Notes under the pieces: generated by a model
The model's input: the letters and a program-made list of their open reading frames with translations, nothing else
What the model was told of the DNA's origin: nothing
Databases searched by the model: none
From: JAIVJG01 sp964236735
GTDB taxonomy: Bacteria; Acidobacteriota; Blastocatellia; Pyrinomonadales; Pyrinomonadaceae
Assembly: GCA_964236735.1 (NCBI GenBank)
Contig: CAXSFM010000016.1
Coordinates: 1 to 64,000, forward strand
Direction of reading: 5' to 3'
DNA: 64,000 nt
Translations under genes and position numbers: made by a program
Shown here: positions 20,402-28,854 of the stretch, in pieces
Numbering within the stretch: the stretch's first letter is position 1
Layout: every line of letters starts with the position of its first letter

Positions 20402-21910
20402 TCAGGGTTTGGATTCGACGACGACGGTCGCGCCCTGCCAACTCTGCGGGTCGAGTCCCGTGCCCCTCGCTTTGACGACGACGGCGCGCGACGAAGCCGC
20501 GTTGCCGATGGCTTCCTGCAATCCGCGCAGGTTGAGGCGTTGAAAAACTTCGCTCCATGTATAGTCAACTTTGTCGCCGATGTTGATGCGCTCCGTGGTC
20601 ACGAGCGCGACGAAGACATCGCGCCCGAAAGGCTCGCTGACGGGAAATTCGTAAGTGTTCGCGCGCGGGATGGTGTGCGTGCCGGGCGTGATTTGATTGT
20701 CGCGATCTCTGTCGTTCGGGAAGATGCACGTCGCGACGTTGTCACGGCTGAAGACGAGCAGGTACAGATAGCCGCCCGTATCCGTTGTGACTTGATACGT
20801 GACCTTCTCGCCATTGTGATACAGAATTTTATTTTCGCCCGTCGCGAGACTCACGCGCATCGGCGAAATCGGATTCGTCAAGGCGATGGCGGGCGCGCTT
20901 TCGGCGGTCGCGAACAGCGGCTCGTCGTCGAGCGCGACGGTCGAGATGACATCGAACTGCGGTTGCTGGTCGCCGTCGAGTTTACCGCTCGCTTGCAGCG
21001 CGTTGATGCGTTTGGCGATGCGCGCCTTGAGATTCCTGAGCGTCGGCGCGTCGCCCTCTTGCTCGCTGGCGAAAACATAAGAGAGCGCGCCGCGCAAAGT
21101 GTTGCCGACTTCAAGCGGGTAAGCGCGTTGCGTGGCCGCCGCCGCCGAGATGACGACGACGCCGGAGAGCGTTTTGATTTTCGATGAATCGAGGAAGCCT
21201 CCGACGCGCTTCAAATCGCGCGAGCGTGGCGCGCCCGCCACCGAATAAGGGGACATGCCTCCGCCGCTTTCGCGTGCTTCCTGTTTCGCGGCGACCAGAG
21301 ATTTGAATTGATCCGGGCGCGGCAGGTAACGCGCGCCGCCGCCGCGCGGGAAGGCGTGGAGTTTGGGAATCTCGCGCGAGATCGTGCCGGAGTGGCACGA
21401 GTCGAAGACGAGCACGGCGCGGCGTCCTGAAAGCTGCGCGATCATTTCGTCGAACACGTCGTCGCGTATCTCGCCCGTCCCCGTCTCTGGATTCACGTCG
21501 TAAGGAGCAATCGTTTCGTCTTCCCCGTCCGACTCGTCACCGTTGTCGTCCGGCAATTGCGAGCCGTGTCCCGCGTAGAGAAAAAAGACGCGGTCGCCCG
21601 GCTGCGTGCCTTCGATGAGCCAGTGGCGAAACTCCGACTCGATGTTGGCGGCGGTCGCCTTTTCATTCGTCAGAATTTTTATGTTTGAGTCGGTGAAGCC
21701 GTATCTGGACTTGAGAAATTCGGCGGTCTGTGTGGCGTCCTGCACGCAGCCGGGCGTCTCCGGCACGCGGCTGTCGCCATACTTTTCCACGCCCACCACG
21801 AGCGCGCGATCCGCCGCACGCGCCGGCGCGAGGCCGGCCAGCCAGCACAATATGAAGAGAGACACGACGAGAAATAATCTGCGCGGGACGAGGGATTGAT
21901 TGTTGGTCAT
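20402..21910 (-). CDS. Secreted metacaspase-like protein with DUF4384 domain
   Basis: The preferred start is the ATG at 21910, which begins a signal peptide ending near APARA; a TTG at 21949 would add 13 residues. The 502-residue protein has a type I metacaspase-like p20 domain with H115 (YAGHGSQ) and C172 (DSCHSGT), separated by an acidic DxxGDE stretch typical of metacaspases. A C-terminal DUF4384 domain covers about residues 345-470 (GEKVTYQVTTDTGGYLYLL). Metacaspases cleave after Arg or Lys and often need calcium; whether that holds here is inference. It is the first gene of the caspase cluster, so promoter and operator elements for the cluster should lie just upstream. Confidence 0.85.
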   Translation of the reverse strand: MTNNQSLVPRRLFLVVSLFILCWLAGLAPARAADRALVVGVEKYGDSRVPETPGCVQDATQTAEFLKSRYGFTDSNIKILTNEKATAANIESEFRHWLIEGTQPGDRVFFLYAGHGSQLPDDNGDESDGEDETIAPYDVNPETGTGEIRDDVFDEMIAQLSGRRAVLVFDSCHSGTISREIPKLHAFPRGGGARYLPRPDQFKSLVAAKQEARESGGGMSPYSVAGAPRSRDLKRVGGFLDSSKIKTLSGVVVISAAAATQRAYPLEVGNTLRGALSYVFASEQEGDAPTLRNLKARIAKRINALQASGKLDGDQQPQFDVISTVALDDEPLFATAESAPAIALTNPISPMRVSLATGENKILYHNGEKVTYQVTTDTGGYLYLLVFSRDNVATCIFPNDRDRDNQITPGTHTIPRANTYEFPVSEPFGRDVFVALVTTERINIGDKVDYTWSEVFQRLNLRGLQEAIGNAASSRAVVVKARGTGLDPQSWQGATVVVESKP

Positions 21911-21924
21911 AAGGGAAATCGTGT

Positions 21925-22005
21925 TTGACGTTTGACATCGTACTATCAAAACGTCAAGGCCTCTAACAAATTTATGCCTCTGTTCTAATCGCAGGAAAAT
22001 TTGTT
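21925..22005 (-). promoter_or_regulatory. Two dyads upstream of the caspase cluster
   Basis: A perfect 9-bp inverted repeat, TTGACGTTT (21925-21933) with AAACGTCAA (21949-21957), lies 15 bases upstream of the first caspase start. Inner bases extend the pairing with a one-base bulge. A second perfect 9-bp repeat, AACAAATTT (21965-21973) with AAATTTGTT (21997-22005), follows. Neither has a terminator T-run. They could be operators or RNA stems controlling the seven-gene cluster, in the 142-base gap after the efflux operon. The function is inferred from position only. Confidence 0.4.
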
Positions 22006-22052
22006 GGAAGGTATCAGGCGGGATGAAACGTTAACGGGAGGTTTTGTAAACT

Positions 22053-22208
22053 TTACGGAAAGACGAGCGCGAGCAGCGTCGCGGCGACAGCGGTGAGGAG
22101 AGCGCGGCGATGAATTTTTTGCGCCTTCGCGCGTAATTGTGCGTTCAGATTTTCATCCTCGATTGGCTCTTCGCCCACATCCATGTTGCGCGTCCCGCGC
22201 GCGGCCAT
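22053..22208 (-). CDS. Small protein with C-terminal membrane helix (51 aa)
   Basis: An ATG at 22208 and a TAA at 22053 bound a 51-residue frame. It has an acidic N-terminal half (VGEEPIEDENL), a basic patch (RAKAQKIHRR) and a C-terminal hydrophobic helix (ALLTAVAATLLALVF). The gene begins only 6 bases after the 65-residue membrane protein ends, so it is probably the last gene of the efflux operon. The basic-then-hydrophobic pattern fits a tail-anchored inner-membrane peptide. I recognise no family. It could be a small accessory protein of the pump; coding status rests on position and composition. Confidence 0.5.
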   Translation of the reverse strand: MAARGTRNMDVGEEPIEDENLNAQLRAKAQKIHRRALLTAVAATLLALVFP

Positions 22209-22214
22209 CGCGAT

Positions 22215-22412
22215 TCAAGTTTTTTCTCGCGACTGCAATAGTCCCAGCCCCGCGATCCAGATAGGAAAAAAGACGACGAGACGGGACAGGCGCGGCGCGT
22301 CATAGACGACCAGCACGAAGGCCGCCGCGACGCCGACGGTGAGCGCGACGAATCCCATCAGACGCCGCTTGCGACGCTCGCGCGGCCCGATGTTGACGGC
22401 TTCTGGAAACAT
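22215..22412 (-). CDS. Small two-helix membrane protein (65 aa)
   Basis: The start ATG at 22412 follows the stop of the reduced adaptor gene by 10 bases. The 65 residues contain a strongly basic stretch (RERRKRR) and two hydrophobic segments (about 19-37 and 45-59), typical of a small inner-membrane protein with positive residues on the cytoplasmic side. The same frame stays open upstream to 22967, but that part overlaps the adaptor gene and has arginine-rich shadow composition. Its place in the operon suggests a small pump-associated subunit; no family is recognised. Confidence 0.6.
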   Translation of the reverse strand: MFPEAVNIGPRERRKRRLMGFVALTVGVAAAFVLVVYDAPRLSRLVVFFPIWIAGLGLLQSREKT

Positions 22413-22422
22413 CGTAGAGGTT

Positions 22423-23118
22423 TTACGGTTGACCGGCGCGCAACGTCGCGAGCGGTTGCCCTTCCGTGACGTGCTGGCCGGGTCGCACGTTGATGATGCT
22501 GACCGTCCCCGCCGATGTCGCGCGAGCCGAAATGATTTGTTCAGTTGGCGACGAAGGTGCGGTGACGGCGACGGGATTTTGCGTTTGCTGTCTCGCCACG
22601 ACGACGCCCGCCTGCGCGCTCTGCGCCGCGTCCTGCGCTTTGCGTAGGCGTTGCTCCGCGCGGTCGAACATCGCACGCGCTCCGTCGAGTTCGCCCTGCG
22701 ACGACTGGCCGGAGGCGACGAGCGGCGCGAGACGCTGCACCTCAACTTCGTAACGCACGACTTCGGCGCGCGCCGCCTTGATTTCCGTCTGCGAGGCTGC
22801 GACGTTTTTTCCCGCGCGCGCCAGAGGGTTTTCGGCGATCTGCTGTTGTGCGGGCGGAATGTTCTGCGCCTCGTTGCGGACGGCAATCTCGATGATGGCC
22901 GCGCCCTCGTTGACGGCGACGCCCTCGCCGACGTTGATGCGCCGGACTTCGCCCGTCGCCGGCGCATTGACGATGATGATACCGCGCGCTTCGCTCGTGT
23001 TTCCGCCGCCCGCGCGCCGCCCGCACGCAGAGGACACGACGCACGCCGACGCCGCTACTAAAATAAAAAGCGTGCGCGACATCTTGTTTGATGAAAAGCC
23101 GCGCTGAAATTTATTCAT
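22423..23118 (-). CDS. Reduced efflux adaptor (lipoyl/coiled-coil only), probable lipoprotein
   Basis: The ATG at 23118 overlaps the stop of the TolC-like gene as ATGA, which fixes the start by translational coupling. The 231-residue protein has a hydrophobic N-terminus with possible lipobox cysteines at 26 or 32. One lipoyl half-motif follows (about 44-82, GEVRRINVGEGVAV), then a helical hairpin (about 83-165) and a second lipoyl half (about 195-231, GTVSIINVRPGQHV). This is the membrane-fusion-protein plan, but the beta-barrel and membrane-proximal domains that normally follow are absent, and the protein ends right after the second lipoyl half. It is the second adaptor in an operon that already has a full-length one. 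Confidence 0.75.
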   Translation of the reverse strand: MNKFQRGFSSNKMSRTLFILVAASACVVSSACGRRAGGGNTSEARGIIIVNAPATGEVRRINVGEGVAVNEGAAIIEIAVRNEAQNIPPAQQQIAENPLARAGKNVAASQTEIKAARAEVVRYEVEVQRLAPLVASGQSSQGELDGARAMFDRAEQRLRKAQDAAQSAQAGVVVARQQTQNPVAVTAPSSPTEQIISARATSAGTVSIINVRPGQHVTEGQPLATLRAGQP

Positions 23119-25472
23119 CGTTGTTGTCTCTTCTCGGCAAAGTTGCGGGACGCGCTTGATGATGGAGACGGAGGAGCAAACGCGCCGCCCGCAGCCTCTG
23201 CGTCACCTCCACGCGCCGGCATCATTTCAAGCTCGCGCCCGCTCTTGTCTGTGTGGACGGCGACGTTATTGACTTCGAGCGTGTTGCCGGTGGCGCGATG
23301 AAATTCGGAGATGGCCTTGTTGAGATCGGTCTGCGCCTGTAGCTCGCTCCCGCGCGCGGCGAGCAACTCGGTCTGTCTTTGCAGGACGAGGAAGATGGTC
23401 GTCGTGCCCGCGCGAAATTGCCGCTGCTCGCTTTCATATTGCTGCTCGGCGGAGGCGCGCGTGGAGGCGGCAGAGGCGAGACGCGCTTCGGCGGAGCGCA
23501 ATGACTGCGTGACGTTTCGCACGTCGGCCTCGATGAGTTGCTCCTGCTGCGCGCGTTGATTTTGAATACGGCGGCCTTCGGCGAGCGAGCGTCCCAGATT
23601 CGCATCGGCGGTGCGATTTCGCAGCGGCAGAGAGATCGCCGCGCCGACGCGATAGGTCGGATAATTTTGATCGAACAGATTCGTCAGAGATTTGCTGTAG
23701 CCACCGACGAGATTCGGCGAGACGCTGCCGCTGGTCGTCGTCGCCGGCAGCGGCGGCAACCCTGCGAGCGCGGACAAATCGTTGACGCGCGTGCGAAGCA
23801 GTGCGTTTGAACTCGTCGTGCTGCTGGTCGAGATCACTTGCGAACCGGCGAGTCCGGCGGTCGTGTACGTTCCGATGAGATCAACTTGCGGCTTCAACAG
23901 TTCACGATAGTAACGCTCGTCAATCCGGTTAATCTCGGCGTTGGTTTGAAGCTGCGACAACTCTGGACGAGACTTGAGCGCGGCGGTCAGAGCTTCCGCC
24001 AGCGGCACGCGCGGAGCTTCGAGATTGACGGGCGTGACGGGCGTCAAAGGGCGCGACCAGAGCGCGGCGGTGCGGTCAGGCAATATCAACGTCTTGAGCG
24101 TATTCTCGGCGCGCGTGACGGCTTCCTGCGCGGTATAGACGCTCTGCTCGAAAGTCGTGACCTGCGTGTTGGCGGCGATGATGTCTATCGGCGCGAGCGC
24201 GCCATGCGCGACGAGACGTTGATTGCTTTCGACCTGCGTGCGCGCCTGTTTGACGGCGTCAATCTGCACTTGCAGGTTGCGAAGCGAGAAAGCCAAATCC
24301 CAGTAAGCCTGTTCGACCTGCGTGATGACATCAATGGCGCGCGCGCGAAATTGCGCGTCCGTCAGCGAGAGATTTTTCTTCGCGATTTCAATTTGACGAC
24401 GATTGAGATCAAAGCGACGCCCGCGTAGAAGCGGCTGCGTGTAAGTGAAAGTCAGGGCTGATGGAAACTGCGGATTGAGCGTCACGTTTTGGTTGTTCGT
24501 CATCAAGCGCGTCGAGGAAAAATCGAGTTGATAAGAGCCGCCCGCGTAAGGCGAGAAACCACCGAAGCGCGCCGCGCCGGTCAAGTCCTTTTGCGTGACC
24601 GAGCCGTTCAAACCGCCGGAGATGGTCGAACTCGTCGGCGTCGTGCGGCTTTCGTAATAATTTTCCGATGAGATGATCGGGTCATAAACTCCGCGCGCCG
24701 CCGTCAAATTGAACTCGGCGACCTGCACGTCTATCCGCGAGCCGTCAATGTCGTTGTTGTTTTGCAAGGCCAGCGCAATCGCTTCGTTGAGCGTGAGCGG
24801 CGACTGGTCGGCCATGTCCACGCCGACGCGCTCGGCTGAAGGAAGCGGGCGGGCGGGAGCCTCGAAGTTCGGCGCGATGGGCGGCGGGTCTGCCGGCAAC
24901 TCGGCGGGCGCGGCTCCGGTCGAGACGCCGACGCTCTGCCCCGGCGTCTGCCCCGCGCCGTTCGTGTTCGTCTGATTGCCGGTCGTTGTTGTCGTGCCGT
25001 TCTGCGGCGCGACCGTTCCGGCGGGCGTGGAAGTCTGCGTCGTCTGTTGGCCGGGCGCGGTCTGTTGTTGGCCGGGCGTCTGCGGCGAAGGCGGGCGCGG
25101 CCCCTGCGTGTTCGGCGTCGTCTGCTGTCGCTCCTGTTCGGGGCCGGTCTGCGGCTGCGTGCTCTGCTGCGCCTCGTTGCCGGGACGTATCGGAGCCGAA
25201 GAAGAGTTCGGCGGAAGTTGCGACGGCGAAGGCGGAGGCGCGCCGGGATTTTGTTGCTGCGTGCCCTGCTGTGTCGTGCCGACGGGCGGCGACTGCTGTG
25301 GCGTCGTTGGTGGCGGCGGCGTCTGCGATTGACTCTGCGCGCGCAACGTCAATGCCGCGCAGGGAGATGCCACGAGCGAAGCCACGACTAACAAGGCGAC
25401 GACGATAAGACGGAAACTCTGCAACTTGAAAATGCGTGGCATACTTTTAATCACCCGATGCTTGATCAGCAT
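23115..25472 (-). CDS. TolC-family outer-membrane efflux protein with long Pro/Gln/Thr linker
   Basis: The start is placed at the ATG at 25472, which has AAGGA 7 bases upstream and overlaps the end of the pump gene by 26 bases; an ATG at 25442 is the alternative. The 785-residue protein has a signal peptide, then about 150 residues very rich in Pro, Gln and Thr (about 45-200). A TolC/outer-membrane-efflux domain follows (about 215-735), with the usual helical repeats (LNEAIALALQNN near its start). A short tail rich in Gly, Ala and Ser closes the protein. TolC proteins form the trimeric outer-membrane and periplasmic duct of tripartite pumps. The extra N-terminal linker makes it much longer than the usual 430-500 residues. 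Confidence 0.88.
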   Translation of the reverse strand: MLIKHRVIKSMPRIFKLQSFRLIVVALLVVASLVASPCAALTLRAQSQSQTPPPPTTPQQSPPVGTTQQGTQQQNPGAPPPSPSQLPPNSSSAPIRPGNEAQQSTQPQTGPEQERQQTTPNTQGPRPPSPQTPGQQQTAPGQQTTQTSTPAGTVAPQNGTTTTTGNQTNTNGAGQTPGQSVGVSTGAAPAELPADPPPIAPNFEAPARPLPSAERVGVDMADQSPLTLNEAIALALQNNNDIDGSRIDVQVAEFNLTAARGVYDPIISSENYYESRTTPTSSTISGGLNGSVTQKDLTGAARFGGFSPYAGGSYQLDFSSTRLMTNNQNVTLNPQFPSALTFTYTQPLLRGRRFDLNRRQIEIAKKNLSLTDAQFRARAIDVITQVEQAYWDLAFSLRNLQVQIDAVKQARTQVESNQRLVAHGALAPIDIIAANTQVTTFEQSVYTAQEAVTRAENTLKTLILPDRTAALWSRPLTPVTPVNLEAPRVPLAEALTAALKSRPELSQLQTNAEINRIDERYYRELLKPQVDLIGTYTTAGLAGSQVISTSSTTSSNALLRTRVNDLSALAGLPPLPATTTSGSVSPNLVGGYSKSLTNLFDQNYPTYRVGAAISLPLRNRTADANLGRSLAEGRRIQNQRAQQEQLIEADVRNVTQSLRSAEARLASAASTRASAEQQYESEQRQFRAGTTTIFLVLQRQTELLAARGSELQAQTDLNKAISEFHRATGNTLEVNNVAVHTDKSGRELEMMPARGGDAEAAGGAFAPPSPSSSASRNFAEKRQQR

Positions 25473-28400
25473 ATTCGTCCTTCTGAGTTTGACGTGTGAG
25501 CGTCGCCCCGGCCGGCTTCGGCTTGCGAGAGAATGCGCCGGCCACGCCGGAGAACGCTTCCGAGACGCGGCGTCCCAAGCCTCCGCCAAACTTACCGGAG
25601 CGCGCGCCGATCCAAGACCACAGGCGCGAATCTTTCGCATCCTCGAAGAGCGAATAGAAAACTGGCACGGCCAACAAAGTCAGCAGCAGGCACATGCTCT
25701 GCCCGCCGACGACGAGCACGCCGATGGAGCGGTTCGTCGCCGCGCCCGCGCCGCTGCCGACGATGAGCGGAATCATGCCGGCGACGAGCGCGATGGTCGT
25801 CATCAGAATCGGGCGCAGCCGGTCGCGGTTCGCTTGAATGATCGCGCTGTAGCGTTCCATGCCGTGCGAGCGCAATTCGTTCGTATGGTCAATTTGCAGA
25901 ATCGCGTTTTTCTTGACGATGCCGAACAACAGAAGAATGCCGAGCGCGGAGAAAATGTTGAGACGCTGCCCCGCGATGAGCGTCGAGAGCAGCGCGAACG
26001 GAATCGAGAGCGGCAGCGTCAGCAAAATCGTGACGGGGTGGATGAACGACTCGAACTGCGCCGCGAGAATCAGGTACATGAAAATGAACGAGAGCAAAAA
26101 TGCCAGCATGAAAGATTGATTCGCGCGCGCCAGTTCTTTCGATTGGCCGGTCACGCCCGTGCGATAGGCGGCGTCCATCTTGAGTTCACCGACGTAACGC
26201 TGCACGGCGGCGACGGCGTCCGCTTCCGAGCCGCCGGGCGCGACGCTCGCCGAAATCGTCACCTGTCGCTGCCGGTTGAGACGGTCAATCGAGGCGGGAC
26301 TGTCGCCCTCTTGAAGCTGCACGAGTTTGTCGAGCGAGACCGTCCCGGCGCTCGTTGACGCGACGGAAAAATCTTTGAGACTCTCGCGCGTGCGCCGCGC
26401 CTCTTCTTCGGCCTGCACGACGACATCGTACTGCTCGGAGTTTTCGCTAAACGTCGTCACGCGCTGGCCTGCGGCGAGGATGTTCAGAGCCTGCGCTACA
26501 TCGCCCGCTTTGACGCCGAGGTCTCCGGCGCGCGTGCGATCAATCAACACGCGCACTTCCGGGCTGCCGAGTTGGAGCGAGCGATCCGCGTCGCGAAACT
26601 TGTCGTCCTTTTTTATTTTGTCAACGATCTGCTTCGAGTATTCATCGAGCTTTTGGATGTCGGGGCCGCTGATGAAGTAACCGACCGACGAGCCGCCACG
26701 ACCCGTCCCGATGCTCGCGCCGATGGAAGAAGTGCCGGAGACGCCGATTTGATAATCCTTCGGGTATTTCCGTTTCTGAATCATCGCGCGCGTCTGTTGA
26801 ATCAACTCGGTCTGCGAGGCGTCGCGATCTTTGACGGGCTTGAGGCTGACGTTGACCGAGCCTGAGTTCGGCCCGCTGCGTCCGCCGGAGCCGGCGAGCG
26901 CGAGCGTGTTCTGCACGCCCGGAATCTGCTCGCGCACGTCGCGCGCGATGCGGTCGAGGATGCTTTGTGTGGCGGCGAGGCTCGTGCCCTGCGGGGCGCG
27001 CAGAGAAATCTGGAAGGCCGACTCGTCCTCGTCCGGCAGGAAGTTGTAGCCGACGTATTTGTAGAGCGGCCAGATTGACGCGATGACGATCAAGCACAGC
27101 ACGACGATGATCCAACGATGCGCCATCGAGAGCTTGAGCATCCACGTATAGGCGCTGTCAATCGGTTTGTAAAAGCGTCCTTCCTTTGAAGAAGACGAGT
27201 GCGCTTTCTTCTCTTCATTCGTTGTCGCGGTGTGAACTTCGTCGCCGTCCTCAACGCCTCGTCCATTCCCGCTGCCTTCGCCGGCTGGCACGCCTTCGGG
27301 CGTCACTAATTCCTGCGGCGGTTTAATCCACCGCGCGGCAAGCATCGGCGTCAACGTGAACGAGACGATCAGCGAGACGGCAATCGCCGCCGCCGAGGTG
27401 AGTCCGAACGAAGACATGAAACGCCCGACGATGCCGGTCATAAAACCGACGGGAATGAAGACGGCGAGCAAGCTCAAAGTCGTCGCGGTGACGGCGAGGC
27501 CGATCTCGCGCGTGCCTTCAATCGCGGCTTGATACGGGTGCATTCCCTTCTCTTCGACGAAGCGATAAATGTTTTCCAGCACGACGATGGCGTCGTCAAT
27601 CACGATGCCGACCATCAGCGTCAAAGACAGCATCGTCATCTGGTTGAGCGAATAGCCGAGCACGGCGATGAGCGCGAAGGCCGAGATAATCGAAGTCGGG
27701 ATGGCGAGCGCGGCGATGAGCGTCGAGCGAAAATTCCAGAGGAACAGAAAGACGATCAGCGCGGCGAGAAATCCGCCGACGATTAAATGTTCTTCAATGG
27801 AGTGCAGAGACGTTTCGATGAACTCTGACTGGTCGCGCGTGACGGCGATTTTAAGATCGGGCGGCAAGAGCGGCTGTATCTCCGCCATGCGCTGCTTGAT
27901 CGCGGAGATGACGGCGACGGTGTTTGAGCCGGATTGCTTGCGTACCGCGAGCGAGACGGACGGCACGCCGTCGAGAGACGCGGCGGATGACGGGTCAACG
28001 CCGCTGTCCTCGACGCGCCCCACGTCTTTAATCTTGACGGGATACTTATTCTTCGTCGCGACGACAATGTCGTTGAAGTCTTCGACCTTCTGCACGCGCG
28101 AGATGGTGCGAAGCGTCACCGATGTCGCGCCCTCATTGAGGCTTCCGCCGGGCAGCTCAAGATTTTGCGAGCGCAGTGCGTTGACGACATCCGTCACCGA
28201 CAGGCTGTAGGCGCGCAGGCGGTCGGGACTCAGATAGACTTTAATCTCGCGCTGGCGTCCGCCATAGATGACGACTTCGCCGACGCCGTTCGCCGATTCG
28301 AGCCGCTCTTGAATTTGATGCTGGACGAGGTCTGTCAACTCGATGGACGAGCGCGGCGCGCTGATCGCGTAATTGATGACGGGCTGCGAGTCGGGGTCGG

Positions 28401-28794
28401 ACTTCGTGACGATGGGCGCGTCCGCCGTCTCCGGCAGACGGTTGATAATCGTGCTGACCTTATCGCGAACTTCCTGCGTGGCAACGTCCGAGTCAACTTC
28501 GAGATTGAACGTGACGGTCACGTTCGAGCGTCCCTGCGATGATGACGAGCGCATCTCGTCTATTCCCGGCACGGTGTTGACCGCACCCTCGATCACGTCC
28601 GTGACTTCCGTCTCCATCTCTTCCGGCGCGGCTCCCGTGTTGCTCGTCGAGACGGTGACGGTCGGCAAATCAATTTTCGGAAAGCGGTCAACGCCGAGCG
28701 TGAAAAACGAGAAGCCGCCGATGACCGTCAACAACAGGATGATGACGGTGGCGAAGACCGGGCGACGGACGCAAATTTCTGCCAGCTTTTGCAT
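25447..28794 (-). CDS. RND-family efflux pump, AcrB/HAE1 type
   Basis: This 1,115-residue protein has the full hydrophobe/amphiphile-efflux layout: TM1 near residues 10-30, a large periplasmic loop, TM2-6, a second loop and TM7-12. The proton-relay aspartates D400 and D401 (GIVIDDAIVVLEN) match the AcrB TM4 pair. A cytoplasmic insertion rich in Gly, Glu and Ser (about 495-540) separates the halves. It lies 60 bases after the adaptor gene and overlaps the TolC-like gene, so the three make a standard tripartite pump. Substrates cannot be deduced; the family exports drugs, detergents and solvents using the proton gradient. Confidence 0.95.
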   Translation of the reverse strand: MQKLAEICVRRPVFATVIILLLTVIGGFSFFTLGVDRFPKIDLPTVTVSTSNTGAAPEEMETEVTDVIEGAVNTVPGIDEMRSSSSQGRSNVTVTFNLEVDSDVATQEVRDKVSTIINRLPETADAPIVTKSDPDSQPVINYAISAPRSSIELTDLVQHQIQERLESANGVGEVVIYGGRQREIKVYLSPDRLRAYSLSVTDVVNALRSQNLELPGGSLNEGATSVTLRTISRVQKVEDFNDIVVATKNKYPVKIKDVGRVEDSGVDPSSAASLDGVPSVSLAVRKQSGSNTVAVISAIKQRMAEIQPLLPPDLKIAVTRDQSEFIETSLHSIEEHLIVGGFLAALIVFLFLWNFRSTLIAALAIPTSIISAFALIAVLGYSLNQMTMLSLTLMVGIVIDDAIVVLENIYRFVEEKGMHPYQAAIEGTREIGLAVTATTLSLLAVFIPVGFMTGIVGRFMSSFGLTSAAAIAVSLIVSFTLTPMLAARWIKPPQELVTPEGVPAGEGSGNGRGVEDGDEVHTATTNEEKKAHSSSSKEGRFYKPIDSAYTWMLKLSMAHRWIIVVLCLIVIASIWPLYKYVGYNFLPDEDESAFQISLRAPQGTSLAATQSILDRIARDVREQIPGVQNTLALAGSGGRSGPNSGSVNVSLKPVKDRDASQTELIQQTRAMIQKRKYPKDYQIGVSGTSSIGASIGTGRGGSSVGYFISGPDIQKLDEYSKQIVDKIKKDDKFRDADRSLQLGSPEVRVLIDRTRAGDLGVKAGDVAQALNILAAGQRVTTFSENSEQYDVVVQAEEEARRTRESLKDFSVASTSAGTVSLDKLVQLQEGDSPASIDRLNRQRQVTISASVAPGGSEADAVAAVQRYVGELKMDAAYRTGVTGQSKELARANQSFMLAFLLSFIFMYLILAAQFESFIHPVTILLTLPLSIPFALLSTLIAGQRLNIFSALGILLLFGIVKKNAILQIDHTNELRSHGMERYSAIIQANRDRLRPILMTTIALVAGMIPLIVGSGAGAATNRSIGVLVVGGQSMCLLLTLLAVPVFYSLFEDAKDSRLWSWIGARSGKFGGGLGRRVSEAFSGVAGAFSRKPKPAGATLTRQTQKDEYADQASGD

Positions 28795-28854
28795 AACTTA
28801 AATCGTAGTTCAAAGTTAAAAGTTAAAAGCCTGTCTTCACTTTGAACCTTGAAC

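Noticed and set aside
20314..20568. In-frame N-terminal extension of the secreted caspase gene
   Set aside because: It overlaps the end of the metacaspase gene, has arginine/serine-rich shadow composition and hides a normal signal peptide with a good ribosome site at 20313.
22413..22967. Open frame extending the 65-residue membrane protein upstream
   Set aside because: It lies wholly within the short adaptor gene in another frame and is an arginine/serine-rich shadow.
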